The notes: generated by a model from the sequence alone, not told the origin. A stretch of DNA of 41,247 nt from Pegethrix bostrychoides GSE-TBD4-15B (GCA_019359155.1 JAHHHV010000025.1:1-41247), one strand, 5' to 3'. Numbered from the stretch's first letter, positions 1 through 8,298 are shown. A program made the numbers and translations.

Positions 1-140
1 CGAGAGCAGGAAGCGTTTGACCAAAGTGGACGATTCTAATTGACTCACAGACACTTTCAGCGAGGACACCCGCCCTTGGGGCGGTCACATTCATCAAGCC
101 ACCAGCTTTGCTGGGGGTGTCTGACTTGTTAATCCTATGA
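1..140 (+). other. Possible right end of an IS200/IS605-type (TnpB) element, structured DNA
   Basis: Two compact hairpins sit close together: CCGCCC-TTG-GGGCGG near 80-94 and CCAGC-TTT-GCTGG near 103-115, and ACACCC upstream can pair with GGGTGT just downstream, so the block could fold as a multi-branched structure. Short frames at 1-42 end in stop codons and could be the last residues of a truncated protein entering from the left. This arrangement resembles the 3' end of TnpB elements, where the gene end and right end form a structured guide RNA. No transposase motif is visible in the window, so this is only a suggestion. Confidence 0.25.
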
Positions 141-309
141 GGTAAGTGATTGCACTAGCAAAACACAATGTGTGACCCTTTATGAAAATTCCTACTTTTT
201 CAAACAACGAAGGAAAGCGTCCCAGTTTTTATATGTCTTTGTTACTTATGAATGTACCGGAAGTGGTGGTTACCCTAAACTTTCTCTAATTGGTCGGCTA
301 ACTACTATG

Positions 310-511
310 TAGACGGACACAGTCTGCCTATCTACCCCTCATTAGCGATATAGACGGACTGCATCCAACTATATCGCCGTTAGAGCTACTTAGGCGGACA
401 GCTATCCGCATATCTGCCCAAATCGGGTATTTAGACAGATAACTATCCGCATATTAGCCCTCATATCCATTTGGGCGGACAAGCTTCAGCAATTCTTTAG
501 ATGAGCTGTCT
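310..511. repeat. Five degenerate 40-41 bp palindromic tandem units
   Basis: The core TAGACGGAC (variants TAGGCGGAC, TAGACAGAT, TGGGCGGAC) starts at 310, 351, 391, 432 and 472, so spacing alternates 41, 40, 41, 40. Most units carry an imperfect inverted repeat after the core, such as GCGGA-cagcta-TCCGC in unit 3 and TAGACGGAC-aca-GTCTGCCTA in unit 1. Unit 2 overlaps a perfect 9 bp stem (345-353 with 369-377). No gene is seen in 1-808. The units are too divergent and too short in the conserved part for a CRISPR. An aged palindromic repeat family or a phased protein-binding array are both possible. Confidence 0.7.
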
Positions 512-632
512 GCCTAGCCAAAGCTCACCAAACGTAAAAATTCTCCCTTCCCACTTGCGCTCAGCCAGAGTTTCGGTTTATGATTCTTCAACTGATTGCG
601 TGAAGTGGTCAGGACACGCAAAAGCTTAAGGC

Positions 633-808
633 GTCGCTGACTAGAAGTGTTGACGCACCGCTAGCCAGCTAACCCGGCCTCCTGATTAGTCCCAGAAGGC
701 AAGGCTGAGTCGATTTTACATCGCGCTCGCTTCGTTTTACACGCATGTGGTTAGGTGACTCTGCGCCTTGAGCTTTCAAACCCATACCAAAAATACGAGG
801 AAAATATC
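633..808 (+). promoter_or_regulatory. Conserved structured leader of the 66-aa protein gene (copy 1)
   Basis: GCTGACTAG (636-644) pairs with CTAGCCAGC (661-669) over nine positions with one A-C mismatch. Inside the 16 nt loop GTG (647-649) pairs with CAC (656-658) around a 6 nt loop. The same geometry recurs at 35360-35393 before the second copy of the gene. Identical blocks shared by both leaders are an 18-mer (633-650), CTAGCCAGCTAACC (661-674) and TTCAAACCCA (775-784), with a looser GTGGTT(A/G)GGT block near 747-756. The hairpin ends 139 nt before the ATG. No promoter was identified confidently, so calling it transcribed leader RNA is inference. Confidence 0.6.
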
Positions 809-1009
809 ATGTCTACAGAGTTCAACGAACGTCTGAGAGAGCCGCTTGGCGAGCAGGCGCAGATTTGGATTGTCGGGACGCGAGAGCAAGTCAACCACAT
901 CATCAGCGAGATGTACGTGCGGCAGATGATTGCCGACCGCAGCCAGTTCTCGCCAATGGTTCCCGCGCCTTTCGCGCAGGGCAAATTTATGAGCGTACTG
1001 ATCCGATAA
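809..1009 (+). CDS. Conserved small protein of unknown function, 66 aa (copy 1)
   Basis: I do not recognise the family. The ATG at 809 is chosen because GAGG lies 8 nt upstream and because the paralogue at 35514 starts at the same residue; the frame is open further upstream to 755 but that part is not conserved. The protein is about 40/66 identical to the 35514 copy over its full length without gaps. Conserved segments are an N-terminal MS-x-EFNE, a central QIW-x-VG-x-REQV-x-HII-x-E-x-YV block that looks like strand plus helix, and DRSQFSP-x-x-PAP near residues 43-54. There is no signal peptide, membrane span or cysteine, so it is probably a small cytosolic protein or an adaptor. It converges with the kdp operon and has no obvious operon partner. 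Confidence 0.7.
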   Translation: MSTEFNERLREPLGEQAQIWIVGTREQVNHIISEMYVRQMIADRSQFSPMVPAPFAQGKFMSVLIR

Positions 1010-1091
1010 GCTCAGGCTAGCAGCACTGCCGCTATTAGCAGTACAAAACCGAGTCGGCCTACTCAACGACGGTGCTGCTGGCTAGCTGAGC
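1010..1091. terminator. Nested inverted repeats downstream of the 66-aa gene
   Basis: Directly after the stop codon, GCTCAGGCTAGCAGCAC (1010-1026) is an imperfect inverted copy of 1072-1091, with a 3 nt bulge. Between them lie two smaller hairpins, ACTGC/GCAGT (1025-1042) and GAGT/ACTC (about 1051-1064). There is no clear U-tract, so a factor-independent terminator is not proven. It may serve as a bidirectional end signal between this gene and the converging kdpC, or stabilise the transcript 3' end. Confidence 0.45.
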
Positions 1092-1198
1092 AGTGGTGAC
1101 GATGGTGGCAAAGGCGCTGCTAGAAGCCAAAACGGGGTGAGTAAATCTGACCTCCCTCACACTTCCCATGCTTCACCCCGATCGCTAATGAGTAACCC

Positions 1199-1846
1199 TT
1201 ACGGGCTGAACGGTTTCAGCACATCGAGCGCCAGATTCAGCTTCAGCACATTCACTCCCGGTTCACCAAAAATACCCAAGAAACGGCCATCCGTGTTTTG
1301 GGTAATCAGTGCTTCCAGCTGATCGGGCTGTAGTCTCCTTGCCTGTGCGACTCTTGTGATCTGCGCTCTTGCACTGGCAGGCGTAATATGAGGGTCAAGG
1401 CTAGAGCCAGAGCTGTAGATCAGGTCAGCTGATGGTTCCACGCTAGCTTTTCGGAGTCTGGGAATATCGCCTTCAATTGCTTTCTCAGGATCAAGATCAG
1501 ACTTTCCCTGGATCCGCTCCAGTAAGGCTGGGTTACTCGGTGCCAAGTTGCTCGCCCCCGAAACCCCTGTTTTGAGGACTCCGGCTGCATCTGCTTGCGG
1601 ATCAGCAGTGCTGTAGCTGGTTGTACTCGGACGACTGTTAAAGTAACGATCTGAAGTAAACGGTTGCCCAATCAGGGCTGAGCCAACTGGCTGACCTTGG
1701 GCATTGGTGATTAGGCTACCATTTGCCTGAAAGGGAAAAACAAGTTGCCCAACTGCCACCATCACCAAGGGATAGAGGATTGCAGTCAGAACCCAAAGCA
1801 CTAAGGTAGATCGAACGGCTCTACCGGCCTCACGTGCAAAACTCAT
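1199..1846 (-). CDS. kdpC: Potassium-transporting ATPase subunit KdpC
   Basis: KdpC is the small single-span subunit that stabilises the KdpFABC K+ pump and helps nucleotide binding by KdpB. The 215-residue protein has one N-terminal membrane segment (about residues 12-38), the FPFQANGSLI-type stretch after it, the FTSDRYFNSRPS motif, and the C-terminal GEPGVNVLKLNLAL motif typical of the family. The usual length is about 190, so it is slightly long. The ATG at 1846 overlaps the kdpF stop by 4 nt (ATGA), which fixes the start and implies translational coupling; an upstream TTG in the same frame would run deep into kdpF. It is the last gene of the operon. Confidence 0.95.
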   Translation of the reverse strand: MSFAREAGRAVRSTLVLWVLTAILYPLVMVAVGQLVFPFQANGSLITNAQGQPVGSALIGQPFTSDRYFNSRPSTTSYSTADPQADAAGVLKTGVSGASNLAPSNPALLERIQGKSDLDPEKAIEGDIPRLRKASVEPSADLIYSSGSSLDPHITPASARAQITRVAQARRLQPDQLEALITQNTDGRFLGIFGEPGVNVLKLNLALDVLKPFSP

Positions 1847-2184
1847 GAGAATTTCTCCGGTGCAAACATCACACAGAACAAGTAGACAGAAAGCGCAATA
1901 ACCGATAATCCCAACACTCCTAGCGCCCAAGATTGGGTTTGGGAAAGCTCACCATCGGCGGCGGCGTAAACGATTGGAGCCAGTACCAGATTAAAGCAGA
2001 GTGCTAGAAACAGATAGAGTGGCAGTTTTTGTCTGCGCCCTTCAGACCAAAGTTCGGCCACGGTTTCAAGCGTTTGAGCAGTGCTTTCAGGCAGAGAGGG
2101 TAAACGCCGTTTGCGGGTATGTGCTCTCACAGGTTTCATTTTCACAGGTTTCATTTCCACAGGTTTCATCTTCACAGGTTTCAT
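1843..2184 (-). CDS. kdpF: Enlarged KdpF-like subunit with repeated N-terminus
   Basis: The C-terminal 30 residues (ALGVLGLSVIALSVYLFCVM then FAPEKF) match the single-span KdpF peptide, which stabilises the pump and normally has only about 30 residues. Here it is preceded by about 80 residues: four MKPV-x repeats, a basic stretch (RAHTRKRRLP), and a further hydrophobic segment (LPLYLFLALCFNLVLAPIVYA), giving 113 residues and two predicted spans. It lies between kdpB and kdpC, 33 nt after kdpB and overlapping kdpC by 4 nt. Four in-frame ATGs in the repeat make the true start uncertain; the first is annotated. The KdpF assignment of the last segment is confident, the role of the extension is unknown. 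Confidence 0.8.
   Translation of the reverse strand: MKPVKMKPVEMKPVKMKPVRAHTRKRRLPSLPESTAQTLETVAELWSEGRRQKLPLYLFLALCFNLVLAPIVYAAADGELSQTQSWALGVLGLSVIALSVYLFCVMFAPEKFS
2127..2184. repeat. 15 bp tandem repeat (four copies) at the kdpF start
   Basis: A 15 bp unit containing CAGGTTTCAT (plus strand) repeats four times. On the coding strand each unit reads MKPV plus K, E or R, so each copy supplies a possible start codon. Gain or loss of a unit keeps the frame. Confidence 0.85.
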
Positions 2185-2217
2185 AGTGTGTTTTTTGGGA
2201 GTGAATCGCGATTGCGC

Positions 2218-4362
2218 TTAAAACGAGATTGGTAAAACCAGGTCAATCAATTTGATCGCGACAAAGGGAGCAATAATACCGCCAACGCCGTAAATCAAAA
2301 TATTGCGTTGAAGCAGTTGATCAGCAGTCAGCGGACGAAACTTTACGCCTTGTAAGGCCAGTGGAATCAAGGCTGGAATGATCAAGGCGTTGTAGATCAA
2401 AGCAGAGACGATCGCGGATTGAGCGCTCTTTAGCCCCATGATGTTCAATGCGCCAATTCCGGCAGCAGCAAAAATGGTGGGAATAATCGCAAAATATTTA
2501 GCGATGTCGTTGGCAATGGAGAAGGTGGTCAGTGCGCCGCGCGTGATCAACAGCTGTTTGCCAATCGTCACCAGATCAATCAGCTTCGTGGGGTCAGAGT
2601 CCAAATCCACCATGTTTGCCGCTTCTTTAGCGGCTTGCGTCCCTGAGTTCATCGCCACCCCAACGTTGGCTTGGGCCAGGGCGGGGGCATCATTGGTGCC
2701 GTCTCCGGTCATGGCGACCAGGTTGCCCTCAGCCTGTTCCCGGCGAATCACATCGATCTTGTCTTCGGGAGTGGCTTCGGCAATAAAATCATCGACTCCA
2801 GCCTCCTCTGCAATCACAGAGGCCGTGATGCTGTTGTCCCCCGTCAGCATAATCGTCTTGACCCCCATCCGCCGCAGTTGATCGAAGCGTTCGCGCAAGC
2901 CTGATTTCACAATATCCTTGAGATAAATCACGCCGTAGATCTCATTGCCTTTGCAGACAGCCAAAGGCGTGCCACCTAAGCGAGATACACGCTCATAGGC
3001 TTGATCGACCGTTTCAGAAACCTGTCCCCCCCGCGATCGCACAAAGCTCTTAATGGCATCTACCGCCCCCTTCCGAAACTCCTGTTCTGCCACATTGGTG
3101 CCGCTCATCCGAGTTCGGGCAGAGAATTCTACGCCTTCCGCTGTTTTGCTATCAAAACTCACTTTGGCACCCAAGCCCTCTGCCAACTGAACGATCGATC
3201 GGCCTTCAGGCGTTTCATCAAAGATACTGGCAGCCAAACAGATGTTAGCGACTTCCTGAATCGAGTTACCATTGGTGGAAATGAATTCATCGGCCAAACG
3301 ATTTCCCAGGGTAATTGTCCCAGTTTTGTCTAGCACCAGCGTGTTGACATCACCGCAGGCTTCAACAGCCCGTCCAGACGTGGCAATCACGTTAAACTGA
3401 GCAACCCGATCCATGCCAGCGATCCCAATAGCACTGAGCAACCCACCGATTGTTGTGGGAATCAGTGCCACCAGCAATGAAATTAAAATTGCAATACTCG
3501 ATCCGGTGCGTAGGCTGTTTCCTGCTTCCGATCCAAGAATTTCAGTCACGAAACTGGCAATGTACCCGGCAATGGGAGGCACGGTTGCTACCACGATCAA
3601 AAACACCTGGGTCAGGACTGCTAGCAACACCGTCAGAGCAATTTCGTTAGGAGTTTTTGTGCGCTTGGCACCTTCGACCAGGGCAATCATCCGATCGATA
3701 AAGCCCTGCCCCGGATCTTGGGTAATGCGAAGCAGTAGTTCATCGGACAGGAGGCGAGTTCCACCTGTCACCGAACTGGAAATATCTGTACCGGGCTGCT
3801 TTAGCACCGGAGCAGACTCCCCGGTAATGGCAGATTCATCCACCGAGGCCACCCCCTGAACAACCTCTCCATCTGCCGGAATCATATCGCCTGCCACTAC
3901 TTTGACCTGATCGCCGCGCCGCAGTTCGGTCGAGATCACCTCTTGCGTCGAGCCGTTGGGCAAGACCTTGCGGGCGATTGTATCTGATCGCGTCGCCCGT
4001 AACGAATCTGCCTGGGCTTTACCCCGCCCTTCTGCTACCGCTTCTGCAAAGTTGGCAAACAAAACGGTGAAAAATAGAATCAGCGTAATGATGCCGTTCA
4101 GCAATCGTTGCTGGTTAGTATCTGCTTGAAGGGTGCCAAACAGGTTGGGATTGATGGTGACCAGCAACGTAACTAGAGTGCCTAACCAGACGACGAACAT
4201 CACCGGATTGCTCACCACCAACCGAGGGTCAAGTTTGACAAACGCCTCCTTAACGGCTCTCTGATATAGACCACTCAGATTGACTTTTGGCGGCTGCCTA
4301 CGGCTGTCACGAGAACCTTGAGGCTCTCTGAGCGAAGCATCTGATGCTGGATGGGATTGCAT
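2218..4362 (-). CDS. kdpB: Potassium-transporting P-type ATPase subunit KdpB
   Basis: KdpB is the catalytic ATPase subunit of the high-affinity K+ pump in the plasma membrane. The 714-residue protein has the actuator motif TGES (residues 180-183), the phosphorylated aspartate in DKTGTIT (D345), the hinge motif TGDGTNDAP, and the transmembrane segments expected for a P1-type ATPase. The serine of TGES matches the site whose phosphorylation inhibits the E. coli enzyme. ATG at 4362 has only a weak ribosome binding site, so coupling to kdpA across 66 nt is likely. The N-terminus is about 25 residues longer than the E. coli form and is polar. Gene order is kdpA-kdpB-kdpF-kdpC. Confidence 0.97.
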   Translation of the reverse strand: MQSHPASDASLREPQGSRDSRRQPPKVNLSGLYQRAVKEAFVKLDPRLVVSNPVMFVVWLGTLVTLLVTINPNLFGTLQADTNQQRLLNGIITLILFFTVLFANFAEAVAEGRGKAQADSLRATRSDTIARKVLPNGSTQEVISTELRRGDQVKVVAGDMIPADGEVVQGVASVDESAITGESAPVLKQPGTDISSSVTGGTRLLSDELLLRITQDPGQGFIDRMIALVEGAKRTKTPNEIALTVLLAVLTQVFLIVVATVPPIAGYIASFVTEILGSEAGNSLRTGSSIAILISLLVALIPTTIGGLLSAIGIAGMDRVAQFNVIATSGRAVEACGDVNTLVLDKTGTITLGNRLADEFISTNGNSIQEVANICLAASIFDETPEGRSIVQLAEGLGAKVSFDSKTAEGVEFSARTRMSGTNVAEQEFRKGAVDAIKSFVRSRGGQVSETVDQAYERVSRLGGTPLAVCKGNEIYGVIYLKDIVKSGLRERFDQLRRMGVKTIMLTGDNSITASVIAEEAGVDDFIAEATPEDKIDVIRREQAEGNLVAMTGDGTNDAPALAQANVGVAMNSGTQAAKEAANMVDLDSDPTKLIDLVTIGKQLLITRGALTTFSIANDIAKYFAIIPTIFAAAGIGALNIMGLKSAQSAIVSALIYNALIIPALIPLALQGVKFRPLTADQLLQRNILIYGVGGIIAPFVAIKLIDLVLPISF

Positions 4363-4390
4363 AAATTTCTGTATGTTGTGTTGAGACGAA

Positions 4391-4420
4391 GGATGTTGAA
4401 AAGCAGGATGTTGAAAAGCA
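4391..4420. repeat. Perfect 15 bp direct duplication between kdpA and kdpB
   Basis: GGATGTTGAAAAGCA occurs at 4391-4405 and again at 4406-4420, followed by a partial third copy (GGAT). It occupies about half of the kdpA-kdpB spacer and has no coding role on the minus strand. Confidence 0.85.
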
Positions 4421-4428
4421 GGATAGAG

Positions 4429-6123
4429 TTACCCAATCCCTTTGGCAATCTGGAAGGCTTCGGCGATTGGACCGAGTGCCAACACGGGAAAGAAGGTGAG
4501 CGCACCCAGAATTAAAATTACGCCTGCCGTTACGCCTGTAAACAACCGAGTATCCGTTCGCAGGGTTCCAGAAGTCATGGGCACCACCTGCTTGCGCGAC
4601 AGGCTATCTGCCAGCAACAGCAACCCAATGATGGGGACATAGCGCCCAACTAGCAGGCTAAAGGAAGCCGTCAGGTTCCACCAGGGAGTGGCATCGCCCA
4701 GTCCTTCAAACCCAGAGCCGTTGTTTGCCGCAGCGGATGCATACTCATAAACCACTTGAGATAACCCGTGGAAACCAGGGTTACTAATACCTGAAACATC
4801 AGGAACCGCTAAAGTAATGGCGCTGGGAATCAAGATGGCAATCGGGTGTACGAGCAATAGTAAAAAGCTGGCCAGCACAACTTCTCGTTTTTCGATTTTG
4901 CGACCCAGAAATTCTGGGGTACGCCCAACCATCAAGCCCGTCACGAAGACCGCCAAAATCAGATAAGTAAATAGGTAAGCCGTGCCAGTGCCCTGCCCCC
5001 CCCAAACAATTTGCAAGAACAGATTTGAGAGCGTCACAAAGCCACCATTGGGCATGAAGGAGTCATGCAGCGCATTGACTGCACCGCACATTGTTCCGGT
5101 TGTTGCCACTGCAAATAATGCCGATTGCGCCCAGCCAAACCTGATTTCCTTCCCTTCTAGATTAGGTTGCTGACCGCCGAGTAGCGTATTAACAGCGGGA
5201 TTTCCTTGATATTCCCCAATCGCAGTGATGATAATGAAGCCAACGAAAATTGCCATCACCATGCCATAGACCAACCAGGCTTGCTTGAGACTGTTGGCAA
5301 AGATCCCATAGGTGTAGATCAGGGCTGTCGGCACAGAGAGGAGTGCCACGATCTCAATTAGATTGGTGAAGCCATTCGGATTTTCAAACGGATGCGCCGA
5401 GTTAATCGCAAAAAAGCCGCCGCCATTTTCGCCCAATTCTTTAATGATTTCATAGTGCGCTACCGGCCCGCGAGCGATCGCCTGACGAATCGCTGGATCT
5501 TCCAGGGTTGGCACGACTGCGGGCCCCGCCAACGTTTCTGGAATCCCAGCGGCCATTAAGATCACCGCGCCAGCGATGCTAATTGGCAGCAAGACGCGGG
5601 TAATCGAGCGGGTCAGATCACTATAAAAGTTGCCGAGCGGTCTACCCGTCAGCCCTCGAATAAACGCCATGGATACCGCAATTCCAGTAGCCGCCGACGT
5701 GAACATCATGAAGCCTAGCGCCGCAAACTGACTGAAATAGCTGAACGCAGTTTCACCCGAATAGTGTTGCTGATTTGTGTTGGTCACGAAAGAGATAGCC
5801 GTATGCAGCGCTAAATCCCAAGTTGGTGCCCCGATCCCAGTTGGGTTGAAGGGCAATAGTCCCTGCAACATGAAAACAGTGAAAATGAAGACCGCCATGA
5901 CCAGGTTGCTGTATAGAATGGCGCGGGCATACTGCCAGCCGGTCATATCCTCCCTGGCTCGAACCCCTGATAAGGCATAGAGAAACCGCTCAACGGGGTT
6001 CAAAACTGGGTCGAGCAGCGTGCTGTGATCCTGGAAAACACGAGCCATGTAGTTTCCGAACCAGGGAGTAATCGCTACCACAATCAGTAGCGTTAATGCA
6101 ATTTGCATCCATCCTTGAAGCAT
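4429..6123 (-). CDS. kdpA: Potassium-transporting ATPase subunit KdpA
   Basis: KdpA is the K+-binding channel-like subunit, with about ten membrane segments and four selectivity-filter loops. Family signatures visible include [59 protein letters not shown] and NNGSGFEGL, which cover the filter loops. The ATG at 6123 gives 564 residues, close to the E. coli 557. A TTG at 6141 would add six residues and has no better ribosome binding site; GGAG lies about 12 nt before the ATG. It is the first gene of the operon, divergent from the kinase gene at 6495. Confidence 0.96.
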   Translation of the reverse strand: MLQGWMQIALTLLIVVAITPWFGNYMARVFQDHSTLLDPVLNPVERFLYALSGVRAREDMTGWQYARAILYSNLVMAVFIFTVFMLQGLLPFNPTGIGAPTWDLALHTAISFVTNTNQQHYSGETAFSYFSQFAALGFMMFTSAATGIAVSMAFIRGLTGRPLGNFYSDLTRSITRVLLPISIAGAVILMAAGIPETLAGPAVVPTLEDPAIRQAIARGPVAHYEIIKELGENGGGFFAINSAHPFENPNGFTNLIEIVALLSVPTALIYTYGIFANSLKQAWLVYGMVMAIFVGFIIITAIGEYQGNPAVNTLLGGQQPNLEGKEIRFGWAQSALFAVATTGTMCGAVNALHDSFMPNGGFVTLSNLFLQIVWGGQGTGTAYLFTYLILAVFVTGLMVGRTPEFLGRKIEKREVVLASFLLLLVHPIAILIPSAITLAVPDVSGISNPGFHGLSQVVYEYASAAANNGSGFEGLGDATPWWNLTASFSLLVGRYVPIIGLLLLADSLSRKQVVPMTSGTLRTDTRLFTGVTAGVILILGALTFFPVLALGPIAEAFQIAKGIG

Positions 6124-6141
6124 GGGTTGATTCAACTCCAA

Positions 6142-6494
6142 TAGGTGAGACTTAGGTGAGACTAAAGCTTTGTTGAAGTGGATGCTTGCCGACTCAACTA
6201 AAAGCTAGTTCAGGTCCTTGTTTAAGAACAACAATCTTGATGATCGGAGATCTTGCAGCAGTTCACAAGGTATAGAGAGGTATACTTTTGCGTTTAGTGA
6301 GTGGTATACATCAGGGTTGTCTAAAGCTCTCTCGAAAGGCGTAGAAGCGTTTAGGCTTGTTTAGATCTTGTTTGTCATTTAGCTAAACGCAAACTAAACG
6401 TTTTTTAGTTGTTTTTAGTTAAAATATACGACTATAGTCCAGCATACTGAGAGATTTTCGACATAGACTCAGAGTATTGCGCTTCTGACAAACA
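6142..6494. promoter_or_regulatory. Divergent control region between kdp operon and kinase-regulator pair
   Basis: No gene is seen in this 350 bp. Near kdpA an 11 bp unit (TAGGTGAGACT) is duplicated at 6142-6163. GGTATAC occurs at 6279-6285 and 6303-6309. GTTTAG occurs at 6292, 6349 and 6359, and inverted as CTAAAC at 6383 and 6394, with TTTTAG at 6403 and 6413; from 6349 on, many of the steps are close to 10-11 bp, one helical turn. A possible promoter for the kinase gene is TTGTTT (6409-6414), 18 bp, TATAGT (6433-6438). The phased boxes look like an operator cluster, perhaps for the adjacent regulator, which is inference. Confidence 0.5.
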
Positions 6495-7595
6495 ATGCCG
6501 CTCAAATTGATGACATCCATGCAAGAATTATGGGTTGGTAAATTCTGGTTGATTGTCGGATTGTTTGTGATCGTTGCATCGTTGGAGTTTGCAACACCTC
6601 CTGACTACGTGTTTGGCTACCTATACATTGGGCCTATCCTGCTCGTCAACGATCGCTTCAGTCGCACTGCCACCTTGCTAGCCACGGCGATTGCCTGTCT
6701 GCTGACCATGACGAATGTCTGGCTTCCGGGTCGGGCTGTGGTTCAAGCCCCGACCATTGCCAGTCGGCTGATTGCGGTTCTGGCTTTGGTGGTGACTGGC
6801 CTTTTGAGCGATCGCAACCGCTCCTATCAGCAAACCTTGCTGCAACAACAGGCAAAGCTCCAAGCCCAAGAAAAACTGGCTGGTGTTCGAGAAGATTTTG
6901 CTTCCACCCTCACTCATGATCTAAAAACTCCCCTCCTGGGAGCCATTGAAACCCTGGAAGCGATTCGACGAGAGAATTTTGGGCCCATTTTGCCTGCACA
7001 GAAAACTGTGATGACAACGATAATTCGGAGTCATCAAACTAGCTTGCAGCTCGTAGAAACCCTGCTGGATGTTTATCGCAATGATACGGAAGGTCTCAAG
7101 CTGCAATCTGCTCCGGTGGATCTCGTGGAGATGGCTGAAGAGGTGGCAGCTACCTTAATGGGATTAGCTGCTAGTCGACGGATTCACATTTCATTTAACT
7201 ATGGCAATTCAGATTTTCGCCAGTTTCTCTGGGTGAAGGGCGATGCCTTTCAGTTGCGCCGAGTCTTCGTCAATTTATTAATCAATGCGATTAATCATTC
7301 GCCGCGTGGCAGCAAAGTGGAAGTGATTTTAGAACCAGGTGCTGCCTATCAAGTCGCGAAGGTGATTGATGCGGGGGCTGGAATTACACCTGAAGAGTTG
7401 CCCCACTTGTTTAAACGGTTTTACCAGGGGCATAGCGATCGTCAGGCGAAAGGCTCAGGCTTAGGGCTATATCTAACTCGCCAAATTGTAGAAGCGCATG
7501 GCGGTAAAATTTGGGCAGAGAATCATCAGCCGCATGGTGCCATCTTTGCCTTTCGGTTGCCTGTACTCCCTTGCCAACTGTCCTTATCCACTTGA
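6495..7595 (+). CDS. Membrane sensor histidine kinase
   Basis: A 366-residue kinase. The N-terminal 105 residues hold about four membrane segments with almost no periplasmic loop, so the signal is probably sensed in or near the membrane. A short coiled linker (residues 107-130) leads to the phosphorylated histidine H141 in STLTHDLKTPL. The ATP-binding domain has an N-box (FVNLLINAINHS), an F-box (LFKRFYQ) and G2 box (GSGLGLYLTRQIVEAHGG); the G1 region reads DAGAGI instead of the usual DNGxGI. The regulator gene starts 1 nt after its stop, so they form a pair. Position opposite kdpA suggests, but does not prove, a role in kdp control in place of KdpD. Confidence 0.9.
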   Translation: MPLKLMTSMQELWVGKFWLIVGLFVIVASLEFATPPDYVFGYLYIGPILLVNDRFSRTATLLATAIACLLTMTNVWLPGRAVVQAPTIASRLIAVLALVVTGLLSDRNRSYQQTLLQQQAKLQAQEKLAGVREDFASTLTHDLKTPLLGAIETLEAIRRENFGPILPAQKTVMTTIIRSHQTSLQLVETLLDVYRNDTEGLKLQSAPVDLVEMAEEVAATLMGLAASRRIHISFNYGNSDFRQFLWVKGDAFQLRRVFVNLLINAINHSPRGSKVEVILEPGAAYQVAKVIDAGAGITPEELPHLFKRFYQGHSDRQAKGSGLGLYLTRQIVEAHGGKIWAENHQPHGAIFAFRLPVLPCQLSLST

Positions 7596-7596
7596 C

Positions 7597-8298
7597 ATGT
7601 CAGCAAATCCTTTACGAATTCTCCTGGCAGAAGATGATGAACTCTTCCGCCTTGGCTTACGAATGCGACTACAGCAAGAATCGGGTTTTGATGTCGTCGC
7701 AGAGGCAGAAGATGGTGAAATGGCGGTAGAAATGGCCAACCGGCTTCCCGTTGATATCGTTGTCTTAGATATTGGGCTACCGGGAATTGGAGGGATTGAA
7801 GCCTGCCGTCAGCTGAAGCAACAGCATGCTGATCTCCCGATTCTGGTGCTCACATCGCGTACTCAGGCATCTTTGGTCTCTCGTTTAATTGAAGCTGGAG
7901 CGCAGGGCTATTGTCTGAAGGGAATTGTTGCTGAAACACTGATCCTGGCAATTCGCTCTGTGGCTACTGGCGCTTCTTGGTGGGATGCGGCGGCCACCAC
8001 TGAGATTCGGGCCGCCTTTGAAAGTCAGCCCGCCGCGATTGCCGCAAGTACATATTTAGAAGGAAATCCAAGACTGCCAGCCAATCCCTTAACCCGCCGT
8101 GAACAAGAAATTCTGGCTTTGATTGTGGTGGGCAAAAGTAATCAGGAAATTGCTGGGATGCTTTATATCACGGCTGGCACGGTTCGAGTTCATGTCCATG
8201 CGATTTTGAATAAATTAAATGTTGGCGATCGCGCTCAAGCAGCAGCCTTGGCGATTCAGAAGCAGCTGATTGCTAAAGAGTTACTATCAGAGCCATAA
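7597..8298 (+). CDS. NarL/FixJ-type response regulator
   Basis: A 233-residue DNA-binding regulator. The receiver domain (about 5-125) has the acidic pocket AEDD, the phosphorylated D58 in VVLDIGLPG, and the conserved lysine in YCLKG. The C-terminal LuxR-type helix-turn-helix (about 165-230) is recognisable from LTRREQEILALI, GKSNQEIAGMLYITAGTVRVHVHAIL and KLNV. The ATG at 7597 begins 1 nt after the kinase stop; the frame is open 99 nt further upstream inside the kinase gene but that part is not a receiver domain. KdpE is an OmpR-type regulator, so this is not a KdpE orthologue. Confidence 0.92.
   Translation: MSANPLRILLAEDDELFRLGLRMRLQQESGFDVVAEAEDGEMAVEMANRLPVDIVVLDIGLPGIGGIEACRQLKQQHADLPILVLTSRTQASLVSRLIEAGAQGYCLKGIVAETLILAIRSVATGASWWDAAATTEIRAAFESQPAAIAASTYLEGNPRLPANPLTRREQEILALIVVGKSNQEIAGMLYITAGTVRVHVHAILNKLNVGDRAQAAALAIQKQLIAKELLSEP

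Noticed and set aside
310-511. CRISPR-like array
   Set aside because: Only about 9 bp are well conserved per unit, the rest is degenerate but still related between units, and no cas genes are near.
633-808. Known glutamine-type (downstream-peptide) riboswitch before the small gene
   Set aside because: The conserved bases of that motif, as I recall them (GGACGGAAGUAGG-like), are absent from the leader.
1843-1930. Longer kdpC start at a TTG (1930)
   Set aside because: It would overlap kdpF deeply; the ATGA junction at 1843-1846 is the usual operon start.
2438-3859. Plus-strand ORFs inside kdpB (2438-2881, 3413-3859)
   Set aside because: Antisense to highly conserved KdpB motifs with no ribosome binding sites or family features.
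1199-6141. KdpD or KdpE gene in the kdp operon
   Set aside because: No frame with a KdpD N-terminal or OmpR-type domain was seen; only the unrelated pair at 6495-8298 is present.
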